DNA of 36,468 nucleotides from Acidobacteriaceae bacterium (GCA_003140075.1 PLIO01000251.1:31077-67544), one strand, 5' to 3'. Positions 4,987 through 15,178 are shown, counted from the first letter of the stretch. Notes: generated by a model from the letters alone, not told the origin. Numbers and translations are program-made.

Positions 4987-6825
4987 TTACTTACCCTCCA
5001 TGGTGCTGAGTTCGTCTGTGACGGAACGCGCATCGAGCGGCAGCCCGTCGAGATGGCTGATGCTGCGCAGCCGCGTAGTCAGTTCGGGTTTCAGATCAAG
5101 CTTGAGCAAAGTCAGCATCTGCGCATCGCGGTTTTGCTCCACCACATACACACGTTCATGCTGCTCGATGAAGTCGTGCACTTCGCGCGTAAAAGGATAA
5201 GCCCGCAGCCGCAGATAATCAGTCTCAATCGCATATTCATTCCGCAACTGATCGCGGCTCTCGATAATCCCCCAGTGCGACGTTCCATAAGCGATGATTC
5301 CAATCTTCGCTTTTTCGCCCTTAAGAATCTCCGGCCGCGGCACAAACGATCGCGCTGTCTCAAACTTGCGATTCAGCCGCTCCATATTATTTTCGTAATC
5401 GTCCGGCCGCTCGCTGTAATTCGATTTATCGTTGTGGCCGCTGCCTCGCGTAAAGTACGCCGCCGCCGGATGCTCCGTTCCCGGCAGCGTGCGATAGCCC
5501 ACGCCATCCCCATCCAAATCTCTGTACCGCGCAAACCCGCCCAGCTTCTCCAGATCCGCCTTGTCCAAAACCTTGCCGCGCTTAATCGGCGTAGTCGGAT
5601 ATTCAAACGGATCCGACATCCAGTTATTCATCCCGAGATCAAGATCGGACATGACAAAGACCAACGTCTGAAATTGCTCCGCCAGATTGAAGGCGTCGGA
5701 AGCCATGCTGAAACATTCTGCCGCCGAGTTCGGAATTAGCATGATGTGTTTGGTATCGCCGTGCGAAAGAAACGCAGTGCAAAGAATGTCGCCTTGCGAA
5801 GTGCGCGTGGGCAAGCCAGTCGAAGGCCCAACCCGCTGAATATCCCAAATCACTCCTGGAATTTCCGCGTAATAAGCCAACCCCGCAAACTCCGCCATCA
5901 ACGAAATGCCCGGGCCCGCGGTGGCCGTCATGCTGCGCGCTCCCGCCCATCCCGCGCCAATCACCATGCCGATCGCCGCCAGTTCATCCTCCGCCTGCAC
6001 AATGGCAAACGTCGCTTTGCCATCCGGCCCGATGCGATAATCCTTCATGTAATCGATCATCGTCTCCACCAGCGAAGACGATGGCGTGATCGGATACCAC
6101 GTCACAACAGTGCATCCGGCGAACATACAGCCCAGCGCCGCAGCCGAATTGCCGTCGATAATGATCTTCCCCGCGGTCTTGTTCATGCGCTCAATGTAGA
6201 ACGCCCCGCGTTTCTGCAGGCTCGCCTTTGCATAATCGAATCCCGCCTGCGCTGCAGCCAGATTCAGGTTTGCCGCCTTCACCTTCGCTGCAAACTGCTT
6301 GCGGATCGCCTTCTCCACTTCGCCCATCTCGATTTCGAGAAGCTGCGCGACCACGCCCACGTACACCATGTTCTTTACGAGTTTGCGCAGCTTCGCCTCA
6401 GGGCAAACCGCCGCCACCAGTTTGTCGTAAGGCACCGAATAAAAAATCAAATCGTTGCGCAGCTTGTCGAGCCCGAGCGGCTCGTCATAAAGTACCGACG
6501 CTCCCGCCGCTAGCGACATTACGTCGTCCTGCGCGGTCTCGGCATTCATCGCCACCAGGAAATCGATTTCTTTCTTCCGGCCAATGTAGCCATCTTTGTT
6601 GGCGCGAATCGTATACCAGGTCGGCAGGCCGGCAATGTTCGAAGGAAAAAGATTCTTGCCCGAAATCGGCACGCCCATCTGAAAAATCGCCCGCAGCAGA
6701 ACCGTATTCGAACTTTGCGAGCCCGAGCCATTCACGGTCGCAACCTGAATGCTCATGTCGTTAACGATGCGTTTGCGTCCCAACTGCCCGCCAGTACCCT
6801 GGGGCGCAATATCCGTAGTAGCCAT
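4987..6825 (-). CDS. korA: 2-oxoglutarate (2-oxoacid):ferredoxin oxidoreductase, fused gamma-alpha subunit
   Basis: The 612-aa protein is a fusion of the gamma domain (about 20-205: VNGSGSQSSNTVLLRAIFQ, GLPTWYTIRANKDGYIGRK) and the alpha pyrimidine-binding domains (from about 220: GNSAAALGCMFAGC, WYPITPSSSLVE, AEDELAAIGMVIGAGWAGAR, TATAGPGISLMAEFAGLAYY). A C-terminal domain contains GIIAYGTSHWGIIESRDQL. This is the standard KorA layout. Together with KorB it forms the cytoplasmic heterodimer that links the TCA-cycle step to ferredoxin. AAGGAAGG lies about 7 nt before the ATG. A TATAAT box on the minus strand about 70 nt upstream could drive the korA-korB operon. No separate ferredoxin-like delta subunit is encoded beside it. 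Confidence 0.91.
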   Translation of the reverse strand: MATTDIAPQGTGGQLGRKRIVNDMSIQVATVNGSGSQSSNTVLLRAIFQMGVPISGKNLFPSNIAGLPTWYTIRANKDGYIGRKKEIDFLVAMNAETAQDDVMSLAAGASVLYDEPLGLDKLRNDLIFYSVPYDKLVAAVCPEAKLRKLVKNMVYVGVVAQLLEIEMGEVEKAIRKQFAAKVKAANLNLAAAQAGFDYAKASLQKRGAFYIERMNKTAGKIIIDGNSAAALGCMFAGCTVVTWYPITPSSSLVETMIDYMKDYRIGPDGKATFAIVQAEDELAAIGMVIGAGWAGARSMTATAGPGISLMAEFAGLAYYAEIPGVIWDIQRVGPSTGLPTRTSQGDILCTAFLSHGDTKHIMLIPNSAAECFSMASDAFNLAEQFQTLVFVMSDLDLGMNNWMSDPFEYPTTPIKRGKVLDKADLEKLGGFARYRDLDGDGVGYRTLPGTEHPAAAYFTRGSGHNDKSNYSERPDDYENNMERLNRKFETARSFVPRPEILKGEKAKIGIIAYGTSHWGIIESRDQLRNEYAIETDYLRLRAYPFTREVHDFIEQHERVYVVEQNRDAQMLTLLKLDLKPELTTRLRSISHLDGLPLDARSVTDELSTMEGK

Positions 6826-6849
6826 CCCTGCACCTTCCTTTGATTAAGG

Positions 6850-6898
6850 GGCGGAGTGATCCGCCAGAACTCCTGCTTGGGGGGAACTTACCATTATA
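6850..6898 (-). promoter_or_regulatory. Candidate korAB promoter and leader hairpin
   Basis: On the minus strand a perfect TATAAT (6893-6898, written ATTATA on plus) precedes korA by 67 nt. No good -35 box is visible at 16-18 nt. The predicted leader contains a 6-bp hairpin, GGCGGA/TCCGCC (6850-6865), between the start point and the ribosome-binding site. Confidence 0.42.
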
Positions 6899-6993
6899 CG
6901 GCGATTGCCAGGTCACGGCACGCGAAATTGCCCGCCTGAAGCCGGGAGGAACCTATTTGGGAACTGGAAGTTGCTGTCCGTCCGAGGAAGATT

Positions 6994-7027
6994 AGTATCA
7001 GGGCACGCATTCATGCGTGCCGCAAGT
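6994..7027. repeat. REP-like palindrome in the korA-accA gap
   Basis: The gap 6826-7124 holds no credible gene. It contains GGCACGCAT (7002-7010) paired with ATGCGTGCC (7013-7021), flanked by GTATCAG and GCAAGT. Further on, CGCGCCTTCAGCGCTGG (7050-7066) has a similar TTCA-centred arrangement. From memory this matches short dispersed palindromes of the CAGGGCACG..TTCA..CGTGCC kind in Acidobacteriota genomes. No T-tract follows, so it is not a plain terminator. Confidence 0.5.
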
Positions 7028-7124
7028 GTTCCATTTGTTTTATTAACGCGCCTTCAGCGCTGGATTTTCGGATTGAAGTTTGTCCGCCGGCTGCTTCAGA
7101 GAAAAACACCACTGCGGATACCCA

Positions 7125-8117
7125 TTACTCTGTCTTGAAATACTGAGCCATCGTCCGAAACTTATCGTATCGAGACGAAAGCAACTCCGGCAGCGGCATT
7201 TTCTTCAGCTCCGCGAAATGCTTCTGCAAACTCACATCAAGCAAATTCGCCGCCGCTTCATAATCCCGATGCGCGCCGCCCTCCGGTTCGGGAACAATAT
7301 CGTCGATGCAACCCAGTTCGCTGAGATCGGTAGCCGTAATACGCATGGCTTCCGCGGCCAACTCTTTCTTAGTAGCATCCCGCCACATGATCGCGGCACA
7401 ACCCTCGGGAGAAATCACCGAGTAAATTGAGTTCTCCATCATCAGCACGCGGTCGGCCACGGCAATTGCCAAAGCCCCGCCGCTGCCACCAACTCCAATC
7501 ACCGTCGCAATGATCGGCACTTCCAGTCGCGCCATCTCGCGCAGATTGTAGGCAATCGCCTCGGCCTGTCCGCGCTCTTCCGCATGAATTCCAGGGTAGG
7601 CCCCGTCGGTATCCACCAGCGTAAAAATCGGCCGTCGGAATTTCTCCGCCACCTGCATGATCCGTATTGCCTTGCGATAACCCTCAGGATGCGGCGTGCC
7701 GAAATTGCGGTACACGCGCTGCTTCATGTCCCGGCCCTTCTGCGTGCCGATCACCAGAACTTCCTCGCCATGAAAGCGCGCCATGCCGCAGATCACGGCG
7801 GCATCATCTCCAAAGCTGCGGTCGCCATGAATCTCGCTGAAGTCCGTGAACAAGCGCTCGATGTAGTCGAGCGTCTGCGGACGCTGCGGATGCCGGGCCA
7901 GTTCCGTTTTTTGCCACGCGGTTTGCAGACCCTTCATCTCCTCCCTGAGAATTTGCACGCGCTCTTGCAACTTATCGAGTTGCTTCCGCGTCCCATCGTT
8001 CTGTCCGGCGTTCGCTTCGATCAGAGCCACCTGGCGCTCGATCTGGTCCAGTTCCTGCTGCACCTTTTGAATGGGATTCATGAGCTGTAACGAGCTCGCT
8101 CGCGCCGACGAACTCAA
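7125..8117 (-). CDS. accA: Acetyl-CoA carboxylase carboxyltransferase, alpha subunit
   Basis: This cytoplasmic subunit, with AccD, transfers the carboxyl group from biotin to acetyl-CoA to make malonyl-CoA for fatty-acid synthesis. A coiled N-terminal helix region leads to [18 protein letters not shown], then the crotonase-like core with [70 protein letters not shown] and [16 protein letters not shown]. All are characteristic of AccA. The TTG start used here overlaps the dnaE stop (TTGA) and has GGGTGA just upstream, suggesting coupling. An ATG at 8081 ([10 protein letters not shown]) is the alternative, without a visible ribosome-binding site. Co-transcription with dnaE is likely. Confidence 0.92.
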   Translation of the reverse strand: MSSSARASSLQLMNPIQKVQQELDQIERQVALIEANAGQNDGTRKQLDKLQERVQILREEMKGLQTAWQKTELARHPQRPQTLDYIERLFTDFSEIHGDRSFGDDAAVICGMARFHGEEVLVIGTQKGRDMKQRVYRNFGTPHPEGYRKAIRIMQVAEKFRRPIFTLVDTDGAYPGIHAEERGQAEAIAYNLREMARLEVPIIATVIGVGGSGGALAIAVADRVLMMENSIYSVISPEGCAAIMWRDATKKELAAEAMRITATDLSELGCIDDIVPEPEGGAHRDYEAAANLLDVSLQKHFAELKKMPLPELLSSRYDKFRTMAQYFKTE

Positions 8118-11100
8118 CTGATCACCCGCACACTACCGCGCCCGCACAACTGTTCCACTCGAGCGATGAAGTTGCGGTCTGGCAGCACATTATAACCCTC
8201 CGCTTCCATCACCACCATGAAATCCCCTGCGCGTTCCACATCGAACAACACTCGCGCGTCACCTTTGCGTTCGCGAAAAAGCACGTGAAGGTCGTCCACC
8301 GTAGTTTCGCCCGCAGTTTCTAGTGGCAAGCGAATGCGGATCGCACGCGGCAGCGGAACCCGAGCGTCCTCCAGTGGCATGATCTCGGCCGCCGTAATCT
8401 TCGGATTCGTTCCTTCCTCAATTCTCACTCCAGCCTTCACCAGCACCGGAACTTCCAGCTTCACTTTGTCTCCGAGACGTTTATACGCCTCGGGAAAAAC
8501 AATCATGTCGATCGAACCCGACATATCTTCGAGCGTAGCCTGCGCATAAAATTCCCCGCGCTTCGACTTCTGCACCCGCACATTGCAAATAATTCCAGCC
8601 GTCGCGATGGTCTCATCCTTGCCGGTCGACCGGGTCATCGCCGCAATTTCATCGATCCGCAGCGCCTGTAAGTCTTGCAGTTTGTCCTTGTATTTCTCCA
8701 GCGGATGCCCGCTGATAAAGAACCCAAGAATCTCTTTCTCCGCCGCAAGGCGCGCTTGCTCGTCCCAGTCAGGAATATTCGGCAGCTTGTCATTGTTCGC
8801 CTCGGTCTCTTCCTGCTGAAACACTCCGAATAGCCCATGCTGCCCCGACTCCGCGTCGCGTTGCGTCTTCTGCGCACGCTCCATGGCGCGATCCAGAACC
8901 GTCATCAATTGCGCCCGGCGACCCATCGAATCCATGGCCCCGCTCTTGATCAGCGACTCCAGCACGCGCTTGTTCAGCAATCTAAGATCCACATTCTCGC
9001 AAAATTCGTAAATCGATTTAAACCGTCCCAGCTTCTTCCGTGCCGCGACAATCGACTCAATCGCATTGCCGCCAACATTCTTCACCGCCGCCAGCCCAAA
9101 TCGAATCGCTTCCCCATGCGGAGTGAAGTTTGCATCCGAAACATTGATGTCCGGCGCTTCCACCGCAATCCCCATCTCGCGGCATTCGTTGATGTACTTA
9201 ACCACGTCGTCGGTGCTGCCCGTGACCGAGGTCAGCAACGCCGCCATGAACTCGACGGGATAGTGCGTCTTCAAATAAGCCGTGTGATAAGCCAGCAGAG
9301 CGTAGGCGGCCGAGTGCGACTTGTTAAAGCCGTACCCCGCAAACTGCGCCATGAGATCGAAAATCTTCTCGATCTTCTTCGGCGGAAATTTGCGCTGCGC
9401 CGCGCCTTCCACGAAACGCTCACGCTGCTGCGCCATCTCTGTTGCGTTCTTCTTGCCCATGGCGCGCCGCAGCAGATCCGCTTCGCCGAGCGAGTAGCCG
9501 GCCAACCGGTTCGCGATCTGCATCACCTGCTCCTGATACACGATCACGCCCAGCGTCTCTTCCAGAATCTCTTTCAGTTCCGGCAGTTCGTACTCGACTT
9601 TCTTGCGGCCGTGCTTGCGGTCGATAAAGTCGTCGATCATGCCTCCCTGGATCGGACCGGGGCGATAGAGTGCGTTGAGAGCGGTTAAGTCTTCGATGGT
9701 GTCCGGACGATATTTGCGCAGCACGTCTCTCATGCCGTGCGATTCAAACTGGAAGACGCCGGAGGTGAGGCCGGTGTGAAAGACTTTTTGATAGGTCTCG
9801 GCGTCTTGCAGTTGGATTTCGTCGAGACCGATTCGCTCGTTGTGCGTTTGCTCGATGAGCTTCAGCGCATCGGTGAGAATGGTGAGCGTGGTGAGGCCCA
9901 GAAAATCCATCTTCAGCAAACCCATCTTCTCGATGGCGACCATGTCGAAGGCGGTCACGATTTCGTCGTTCTTGGTGCGGTGCAGCGGAACCAGCTCGGT
10001 GAGCGGACGCGGCGAAATCACCACCCCCGCGGCGTGCACTCCGGAGTTGCGCACCATCCCTTCCAGCTTTTTCGCGGTTTGCATCAACTCGCGAATCTGA
10101 CCGTCTTTCTCCATCGCTTCGCGCAGCTGCGGAGAATCCTCGATGGCTTGATCGAGCGTGATATTGAGCTGCGTGGGCACCATCTTGGCGATGCGATCGA
10201 CATCGGCGTAAGGGATGTCCATGGCGCGGCCGACGTCTTTAATCGCGGCTTTGGCGGCCATGGTGCCGAAGGTGATGATCTGGGCTACATTATCGCGGCC
10301 GTACTTCTTCGTGACGTAGTTGATCACCTCGCCGCGCCGGTTCATGCAGAAATCGATATCGATATCGGGCATGGAGACGCGCTCGGGATTCAGGAAGCGC
10401 TCGAAGAGCAACTCGTGCTGCAGCGGGTCGATATCGGTAATGCCGAGCGCATACGAAACCAGCGACCCAGCGGCCGATCCGCGGCCCGGTCCTACGGGAA
10501 TGTCATGCTCTTTGGCGTAGCGGATGAAATCCCAGACGATCAGAAAATATCCGGGAAATTTCATTTGCTGGATGATGCCGAGTTCGCGTTCGAGGCGCTG
10601 TTCGTAATCCGATATTGAGTGCTTGAGTTTGCCTTGATCGTGCAGCGGGCGCAGAGCAGATAAGCGGCGCCCGAAGCCTTCGCGAGAAACGTGTTCGAAA
10701 TAGCTGTCGATCGTGTAGCCCGGCGGCACATCGAATTGCGGGAACGGCGTGGCTACCTTTTCGAGGCGCAGGTTGCAGCGCTCGGCGATGTCGAGCGTCC
10801 GCGTCAATACTTCGGGCGAATCCTTGAACACGCGGTACATTTCGTCGTGGCTCTTGACGAAGAACTGGTTGCCATCGAACTTCATCCGCTGCGTGTCGTG
10901 AATCGATTTGCCAGTCTGAATGCATAGCATCACATCCTGGGCGTGGGCGTCGTCTTCGCAGAGATAGTGGCTGTCGTTGGTCGCCACCATCGGCAGTCCG
11001 AGCTCTTTTTCCAGCTGAAACAGGCCGGGATGAATCTTGTGTTCCATCGCCAGCCCCTGATCCTGAATCTCAAGATAGAAATTATCCTTGGCGAAAATGT

Positions 11101-11596
11101 CACGCAGATTTCCCGCAGCCGCGCGCGCGGCGTCGTAATTCCCTTCCGTCAGCCGCTCCGCGACTTCGCCCTTCAGGCATCCTGAGAGCCCGATTAGCCC
11201 GCGCGAATGCTCGGCCAGAAATTTCTTGCTCACGCGCGGCTTGTAATAGAAACCGTGCAGCGAGGCTTCCGAGGTGATCTTCACCAGGTTGCGGTAGCCC
11301 TCTTCGTTCTCCGCGAGCACAAGCAGGTGGTTGTAACCGTCGCCTTCGGGCGGCGTGCGCTCGATGTTGTGGTCGTCCTTCTTGCAGATGTAAAGTTCGC
11401 AGCCGATGATCGGCTTCACGCCCGCGGCCTTCGCCGCATTCACAAAGTGAACCGCGCCGAAAATATTTCCGTGGTCGGTCATAGCGACGGCGGGCATGCC
11501 CAGCTCTTTTACGCGGTTGCAGAGTTTTTCGACGTCGCAGGCGCCATCTAACAGGGAGTAATCGGTATGCAGGTGCAAGTGGACGAATTGGGGCAT
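8114..11596 (-). CDS. dnaE: DNA polymerase III, alpha subunit
   Basis: This is the replicative polymerase of the chromosome, 1160 aa and of DnaE (not PolC) type. The PHP domain opens the protein ([14 protein letters not shown] at 6-19, MTDHGN, GCELYI). The polymerase core follows with [19 protein letters not shown] (from 369) and [19 protein letters not shown] (from 410), whose Asp 411 and Asp 413 align with the E. coli metal-binding pair Asp 401/403. Helix-hairpin-helix and OB-fold regions occupy the C-terminal third (for example [20 protein letters not shown]). No proofreading exonuclease insertion is seen, as expected for DnaE. The accA start overlaps its stop, so the two are likely co-transcribed. 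A perfect DnaA box lies about 66 nt upstream of the start codon. Confidence 0.96.
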   Translation of the reverse strand: MPQFVHLHLHTDYSLLDGACDVEKLCNRVKELGMPAVAMTDHGNIFGAVHFVNAAKAAGVKPIIGCELYICKKDDHNIERTPPEGDGYNHLLVLAENEEGYRNLVKITSEASLHGFYYKPRVSKKFLAEHSRGLIGLSGCLKGEVAERLTEGNYDAARAAAGNLRDIFAKDNFYLEIQDQGLAMEHKIHPGLFQLEKELGLPMVATNDSHYLCEDDAHAQDVMLCIQTGKSIHDTQRMKFDGNQFFVKSHDEMYRVFKDSPEVLTRTLDIAERCNLRLEKVATPFPQFDVPPGYTIDSYFEHVSREGFGRRLSALRPLHDQGKLKHSISDYEQRLERELGIIQQMKFPGYFLIVWDFIRYAKEHDIPVGPGRGSAAGSLVSYALGITDIDPLQHELLFERFLNPERVSMPDIDIDFCMNRRGEVINYVTKKYGRDNVAQIITFGTMAAKAAIKDVGRAMDIPYADVDRIAKMVPTQLNITLDQAIEDSPQLREAMEKDGQIRELMQTAKKLEGMVRNSGVHAAGVVISPRPLTELVPLHRTKNDEIVTAFDMVAIEKMGLLKMDFLGLTTLTILTDALKLIEQTHNERIGLDEIQLQDAETYQKVFHTGLTSGVFQFESHGMRDVLRKYRPDTIEDLTALNALYRPGPIQGGMIDDFIDRKHGRKKVEYELPELKEILEETLGVIVYQEQVMQIANRLAGYSLGEADLLRRAMGKKNATEMAQQRERFVEGAAQRKFPPKKIEKIFDLMAQFAGYGFNKSHSAAYALLAYHTAYLKTHYPVEFMAALLTSVTGSTDDVVKYINECREMGIAVEAPDINVSDANFTPHGEAIRFGLAAVKNVGGNAIESIVAARKKLGRFKSIYEFCENVDLRLLNKRVLESLIKSGAMDSMGRRAQLMTVLDRAMERAQKTQRDAESGQHGLFGVFQQEETEANNDKLPNIPDWDEQARLAAEKEILGFFISGHPLEKYKDKLQDLQALRIDEIAAMTRSTGKDETIATAGIICNVRVQKSKRGEFYAQATLEDMSGSIDMIVFPEAYKRLGDKVKLEVPVLVKAGVRIEEGTNPKITAAEIMPLEDARVPLPRAIRIRLPLETAGETTVDDLHVLFRERKGDARVLFDVERAGDFMVVMEAEGYNVLPDRNFIARVEQLCGRGSVRVIS

Positions 11597-11661
11597 AGGG
11601 CTCTGTTCAATCTTACGTTGGGCTCATTCTAACGGGAAACGGCGCAGGCAGAAGGGTTAAG

Positions 11662-11670
11662 TTATCCACA
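11662..11670 (+). promoter_or_regulatory. Perfect 9-bp DnaA box upstream of dnaE
   Basis: TTATCCACA matches the consensus DnaA-binding 9-mer exactly. It is in the 109-bp gap between dnaE and the Ser/Gly-rich protein gene, which must hold the dnaE promoter. A single box is compatible with DnaA control of dnaE but not with an origin. Confidence 0.4.
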
Positions 11671-11705
11671 GCGAAGAGGGGAACGTGGCGGATTCGCTTA
11701 CAACT

Positions 11706-12479
11706 CTACTGGCCTTCGTGCGCACCGGGCAGCCGGAAATCCACTCCCCGCTCGTCGTTGGCCTTGGTCGTGGCCGGCAGGTCCAGGTCCGACAGAGGAA
11801 TCTTCTGCGTATGCTGCGGAGCGAAGTTCCACAGCGTCTGCCCTACGATGGCATAGTTCTGTACTTCCAGCCTGCGCTGATCGCGGAACACCAGCACCGT
11901 GGCTGGAGCGGCTTCCGTACGCTCGGCTTCATGCGGCGGCGGAGGCGCAGACCGCGCATAAACATCCTGATCGCCCTGCTCGCGCATCCCCTGCTCATCA
12001 AGGCTCTGCTGGTTCATCTCGTTGGCCAAGCCAATCTGGTCTTGCTGGTCTTGATCGTTCGACGAGCCGGAATCCCACCACCAATACGGATCGAACAGAC
12101 CGTAACCCCACGGATAACCGCCGCGGCAGACATAGCCGGCGCAGTTATTCCGCAAGCCGTAGGTGCGAATTCGGACGCCGCCGGAATGGTTGAAGCCCCT
12201 CGCGGAGAGCGACGGGCGAGAAGCGGAACCGCGCGCGGATGATCGGCCAGAGAACGACTGACCAGAGAACGAACGACCGGAAAACGAGCGGCCTGAAAAA
12301 GCAGAACTGGAATGCGCGCCGCTGAAAGAGCCTGCGCCGCTCGAATGGCCGGAAAAGCTGCCATGCGAAGCGAAGCCACCATGTCCGCCGGAAGAGGCGT
12401 GGCCGCCACCGCGCTGCGCCAAAAGTGGCGCTGACGCTAACAGAAGCACGAACGCCGGAATGAGAAGCGGTCGATGCAT
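11706..12479 (-). CDS. Exported Ser/Gly-rich protein of unknown function
   Basis: I start the gene at the ATG at 12479 because it opens a clear signal peptide (MHRPLLIPAFVLLLASAPLL, cleavage near LLAQ). The mature protein has a low-complexity region of about 80 residues with GHASSGGHGG and then several SFSGR/SFSGQ repeats, followed by SARGFNHSGGVRIRTYG. A Cys pair region comes next (NNCAGYVCRGGYPWGYG, DPYWWWDSG), then a polar linker with QDQQDQ and a folded tail (TVLVFRDQRRLEVQNYAIVG, QTLWNF, KIPLSDLDLPATTKANDERG). The tail is a pattern I associate with envelope proteins of Acidobacteriota. It is probably periplasmic or surface-bound; role unknown. A TATAAT box ends only 6 nt before the ATG and no ribosome-binding site is visible, so the mRNA may be leaderless. 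Confidence 0.76.
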   Translation of the reverse strand: MHRPLLIPAFVLLLASAPLLAQRGGGHASSGGHGGFASHGSFSGHSSGAGSFSGAHSSSAFSGRSFSGRSFSGQSFSGRSSARGSASRPSLSARGFNHSGGVRIRTYGLRNNCAGYVCRGGYPWGYGLFDPYWWWDSGSSNDQDQQDQIGLANEMNQQSLDEQGMREQGDQDVYARSAPPPPHEAERTEAAPATVLVFRDQRRLEVQNYAIVGQTLWNFAPQHTQKIPLSDLDLPATTKANDERGVDFRLPGAHEGQ

Positions 12480-12485
12480 ACAACC

Positions 12486-12491
12486 ATTATA
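12486..12491 (-). promoter_or_regulatory. TATAAT box directly upstream of the Ser/Gly-rich protein gene
   Basis: On the minus strand TATAAT is followed by GGTTGT and then the ATG. The normal distance from -10 box to start point places +1 at the start codon. The -35 region is poor, so the call rests on the perfect -10 and the absence of a ribosome-binding site. Confidence 0.42.
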
Positions 12492-12577
12492 TGCCGGATT
12501 CAGCCAGAGGATTCCAGAAATTGGTACCGGTTCCAAAACGAATTGGTACAGTACCCAGAATTGCAAATTCCTGCCGC

Positions 12578-14221
12578 TTACCGCTTCCTGGCCTTGACCT
12601 TCTTCGTCTTGACCTTCTTGGGAGCAGCCTTCTTCGCCGGATGTTTCGCCGCCGGCTTTGTGGGATGCTTCGCCGGCTTGGGCGTTGACGCTTTAGCGGG
12701 CTTCGACCTCGCTTCCGGCTTCGCCTTGACTTGGGGCTTCGCCTTAACTTCCGGTTTTGCTTTCGCTTCCGGCTTGGCGACCGGAGCCGCCATTTGAGGC
12801 GCCGCCACAGCGGCAGCTTTGTCCTTGGCTTTCCCTTTGCCTTTCGCCACGTCGCCCTTCTTGCCCGGCGCTGCCTCAGTAGGAGCAACCACGGCCGCTG
12901 CTTTCGGACCGCGCCCGCGCCGGGGCGGCGGCGGAGGCGGTGGTGGAGGCGGCGCAAATGGCTTGAGGAACTTTAAAGTTTCCGTGTGCGAACGCAATTT
13001 TCCATCGAGCAGCAGCATGAACACGTCGCGCGCAATCTTCGGATACTCCGGCAATTGCGGCGTGATCAGCAACTCCGTCATCTCGGGCAGCGGAATTCGC
13101 TTCTGCACGTCGCGCCACTTGGTCAGGAAGTTTTTGATCTTTTGCGCCACGGTTTGATGCCGCGCCGTCACCGCCAGGAATAGAACCATCTCCGACCGCG
13201 CCGCAGACAGCAGATTCCACGTTCTTGACGGGGTAGCCGCTTCCTTCCCGGTCAGCCGCTTCGCCAGTTCCTTGGCGTGATTCTCGAGGTCGCGCCAGGC
13301 CTCGATCAAATCCTTACGCGGGATCTGCCGCCGCAGATCGGAGATGTCTTTATCGGCAAGCTTTGCCGTCAGGAAGTGCATCACCGCCGGCGACGGATCC
13401 ACGGTGTAGCCGAGGTCTACCAACTGCTGGCGCGTCTTCATCAACTGCCCGAGCCCGTTGGTGTCCATCTTGGCCGTGGTCCAGTGCGGGTGCAGCACCT
13501 TCAGCCAGTCTTCTTTTTCCAGGGCGCGCACCACGCTCAGCGGATCGTCTTCGTGCGCCAGTTGGGCAATCTCGTGCCCTATCGCGCTGCGCGAGATATG
13601 GTCGATGTATTTATTTTCCTTGGCCGACTCATAGCGCTGCTGCGTGCGCTCTTCCAGAGGCCAGTGGAAGCGCGCCGCGAAGCGCGTGGCCCGGATCAGC
13701 CGCGAGGGATCCTCCACGAAGGAATAGTTGTGCAGAATGCGCAGCACTTTCGCTTCAATATCAGCGACGCCGTTGAAGGGATCGAGCAACAACCCGCGCG
13801 AGCCCTCATTCAGCGACAAAGCCATGGCGTTCACGGTGAAATCCCGCCGTCGCAGGTCCTCTTGAATGCTGGCTGGCGCAACTACCGGCGGCTTGCCCAC
13901 TTTCTCGTAGTGTTCTGTGTGCGCCATGCCGATCTCGGCGCGCACATTGCCCGGCAGCACCAGAAACAGGGTGCGGACATCGTCATCGTGGCCGGCCAGT
14001 TGCGCGCCCGCCCGTTCGAATTCCTTCTGCAGTTTGAGGGGATTGCCCTGGACCGTGAAATCCAGGTCGCGGATGGTGAATCCGCTAATTATGTCGCGAA
14101 TCGCGCCACCGGTTAGGTAGAGAGTGATGCCCGCCACGCGGGCCACGTCTTGCACCAGGTTGACGCCTTTCATCTGATCCGGCGTCAACCGGATTTCCAT
14201 GGTGTAAATGTAATCAGCCAT
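12578..14221 (-). CDS. CCA-adding enzyme / poly(A) polymerase family protein with a Lys/Ala/Pro-rich tail
   Basis: This is a nucleotidyltransferase of the Pol-beta superfamily that acts on RNA 3' ends. The catalytic head is clear: [13 protein letters not shown] (Gly 38-39) and RDLDFTV (Asp 52, Asp 54), then [17 protein letters not shown] and the neck motif [16 protein letters not shown]. The helical body runs to about 420. From 424 there is a run of ten prolines, then RRGRG and about 110 residues rich in Lys, Ala and Pro with KPEA/KPEV/KPQV repeats ending in [13 protein letters not shown], resembling a histone-H1-like tail. Such a tail is not part of the standard enzyme and probably binds RNA or DNA without sequence preference. 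CCA addition and polyadenylation cannot be separated by eye. Confidence 0.86.
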   Translation of the reverse strand: MADYIYTMEIRLTPDQMKGVNLVQDVARVAGITLYLTGGAIRDIISGFTIRDLDFTVQGNPLKLQKEFERAGAQLAGHDDDVRTLFLVLPGNVRAEIGMAHTEHYEKVGKPPVVAPASIQEDLRRRDFTVNAMALSLNEGSRGLLLDPFNGVADIEAKVLRILHNYSFVEDPSRLIRATRFAARFHWPLEERTQQRYESAKENKYIDHISRSAIGHEIAQLAHEDDPLSVVRALEKEDWLKVLHPHWTTAKMDTNGLGQLMKTRQQLVDLGYTVDPSPAVMHFLTAKLADKDISDLRRQIPRKDLIEAWRDLENHAKELAKRLTGKEAATPSRTWNLLSAARSEMVLFLAVTARHQTVAQKIKNFLTKWRDVQKRIPLPEMTELLITPQLPEYPKIARDVFMLLLDGKLRSHTETLKFLKPFAPPPPPPPPPPRRGRGPKAAAVVAPTEAAPGKKGDVAKGKGKAKDKAAAVAAPQMAAPVAKPEAKAKPEVKAKPQVKAKPEARSKPAKASTPKPAKHPTKPAAKHPAKKAAPKKVKTKKVKARKR

Positions 14222-14629
14222 TCGTCTTCAAGCTTGCTGCTTCAAACGGACACAAGGGCCGCCGCCCATGGTTCAGGCTGCGGCAATCCCGGGACCGAAC
14301 AACGATTTCCACAAGATTTCCACAGGGCGACCCGCCCCAACCCCATCCAGTCCGCTGCTTAACTCGACACAAGCCACTCAATACAAAACACTTATATAGA
14401 CTTGAGTCGCCCCAAGGCAACTTAAAGGAATAACACAACGTTTACAATTTGGCTACTGCCAACGTGGATTCCCACGATTTCTCCCGAAATAGTGCGAGAA
14501 TGAGGCGGGCTTCGGGCTTCAGCCACCGGGCTTCGGCTGAACTGGAAGCCTTCTTGAGGAACGCTGAAGTGATGTCGGCTTGGCAAAATAATCCTGCCGA
14601 AGCCCGAAGCCCGGTAGCCGAAGCCGCTC
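14222..14629. other. Non-coding gap with a tandem TTTCCACA repeat and a GC-rich inverted repeat
   Basis: No credible gene lies in this gap of about 400 bp. It contains the direct repeat GATTTCCACAA/GATTTCCACAG (14304-14325). An imperfect inverted repeat of GCTTCGG/CCGAAGC units has its left arm at 14505-14542 and right arm at 14593-14627. The right arm ends just before the start codon at 14630, so it may affect translation of that gene. The divergent promoters of both flanking genes must lie here; none is close to consensus. Confidence 0.5.
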
Positions 14630-15109
14630 ATGCCCTCGACCCACAAGAAAGTGATCGTCCGCAAAATGGACCGGGACTCGGTTTCCGGCTACGTTTCGCC
14701 CGCCCAATTCGTCAACGAAGGCAAACTGGAATTGCTGAACACCTCGGGCAATGTGGTCGCCATGGACCTGCGCGAGATCAAGGGCGTTTACTTCGTGCGC
14801 GAGTTCGGAGACTCCGAGTCGCTCACGCGCAAGACCTTCACTTCCCGGCCCCGTTCCGAAGGCCTGTGGGTGCGCCTGCGCTTCAAGGACAACGAAATCC
14901 TCGAGGGCCTGATGCCCGCCGACCTTACTCAGAACATGCCCGAGGGTTATCTCGTCAATCCTCCCGACCAGCGCTCGAACACCCAGCGCATCTTTGTCCC
15001 CCGCACCGCGCTCGAATCGCTCACGGTTCTGGCCGTCATCGGCGCCGCCCGCCGTCCCCGCCGCGGCCCAATTGACGATCAGCGGCAGGTACCTATGTTT
15101 GAAGAGTAG
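14630..15109 (+). CDS. Conserved protein of unknown function (159 aa), Acidobacteriota-type
   Basis: This soluble protein has no signal peptide. It begins MPSTHKKVIVRKMDRDSVSG and shows two beta-rich halves. The first contains YVSPAQFVNEGKLELLNTSG and DLREIKGVYFVREFGD. The second contains LWVRLRFKDNEILEGLMPAD, EGYLVNPPDQRSNTQRIFVP and LESLTVLAVIGAARRP. Repeated small barrels of this sort suggest a PilZ-like or Sm-like fold, but that is a guess from secondary structure. I recognise the protein as one that recurs in Acidobacteriota genomes without an assigned role. The start is preceded by a GC-rich inverted-repeat arm rather than a clear ribosome-binding site. It stands alone, divergent from the CCA-enzyme gene. 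Confidence 0.82.
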   Translation: MPSTHKKVIVRKMDRDSVSGYVSPAQFVNEGKLELLNTSGNVVAMDLREIKGVYFVREFGDSESLTRKTFTSRPRSEGLWVRLRFKDNEILEGLMPADLTQNMPEGYLVNPPDQRSNTQRIFVPRTALESLTVLAVIGAARRPRRGPIDDQRQVPMFEE

Positions 15110-15178
15110 GACAGATTGGCTTAGGCACCCTTGCAACTCCGCGACCGTCCCCGGGTTCTAATCCGGCAGGAGGGCGTT

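Noticed and set aside
8837-10927. Several long plus-strand frames (up to 293 codons) opposite dnaE
   Set aside because: They are shadows of dnaE codon structure in GC-rich DNA, rich in Arg and His, without ribosome-binding sites.
12918-12955. GGC/GGA-rich simple repeat considered as a minisatellite or G-quadruplex element
   Set aside because: It is explained by the ten-proline run in the nucleotidyltransferase; any G-quadruplex role would be secondary.
14304-14325. Tandem TTTCCACA as a replication origin
   Set aside because: Only two imperfect DnaA-like 8-mers, no AT-rich unwinding element and no dnaA or dnaN nearby; kept only as a direct repeat.
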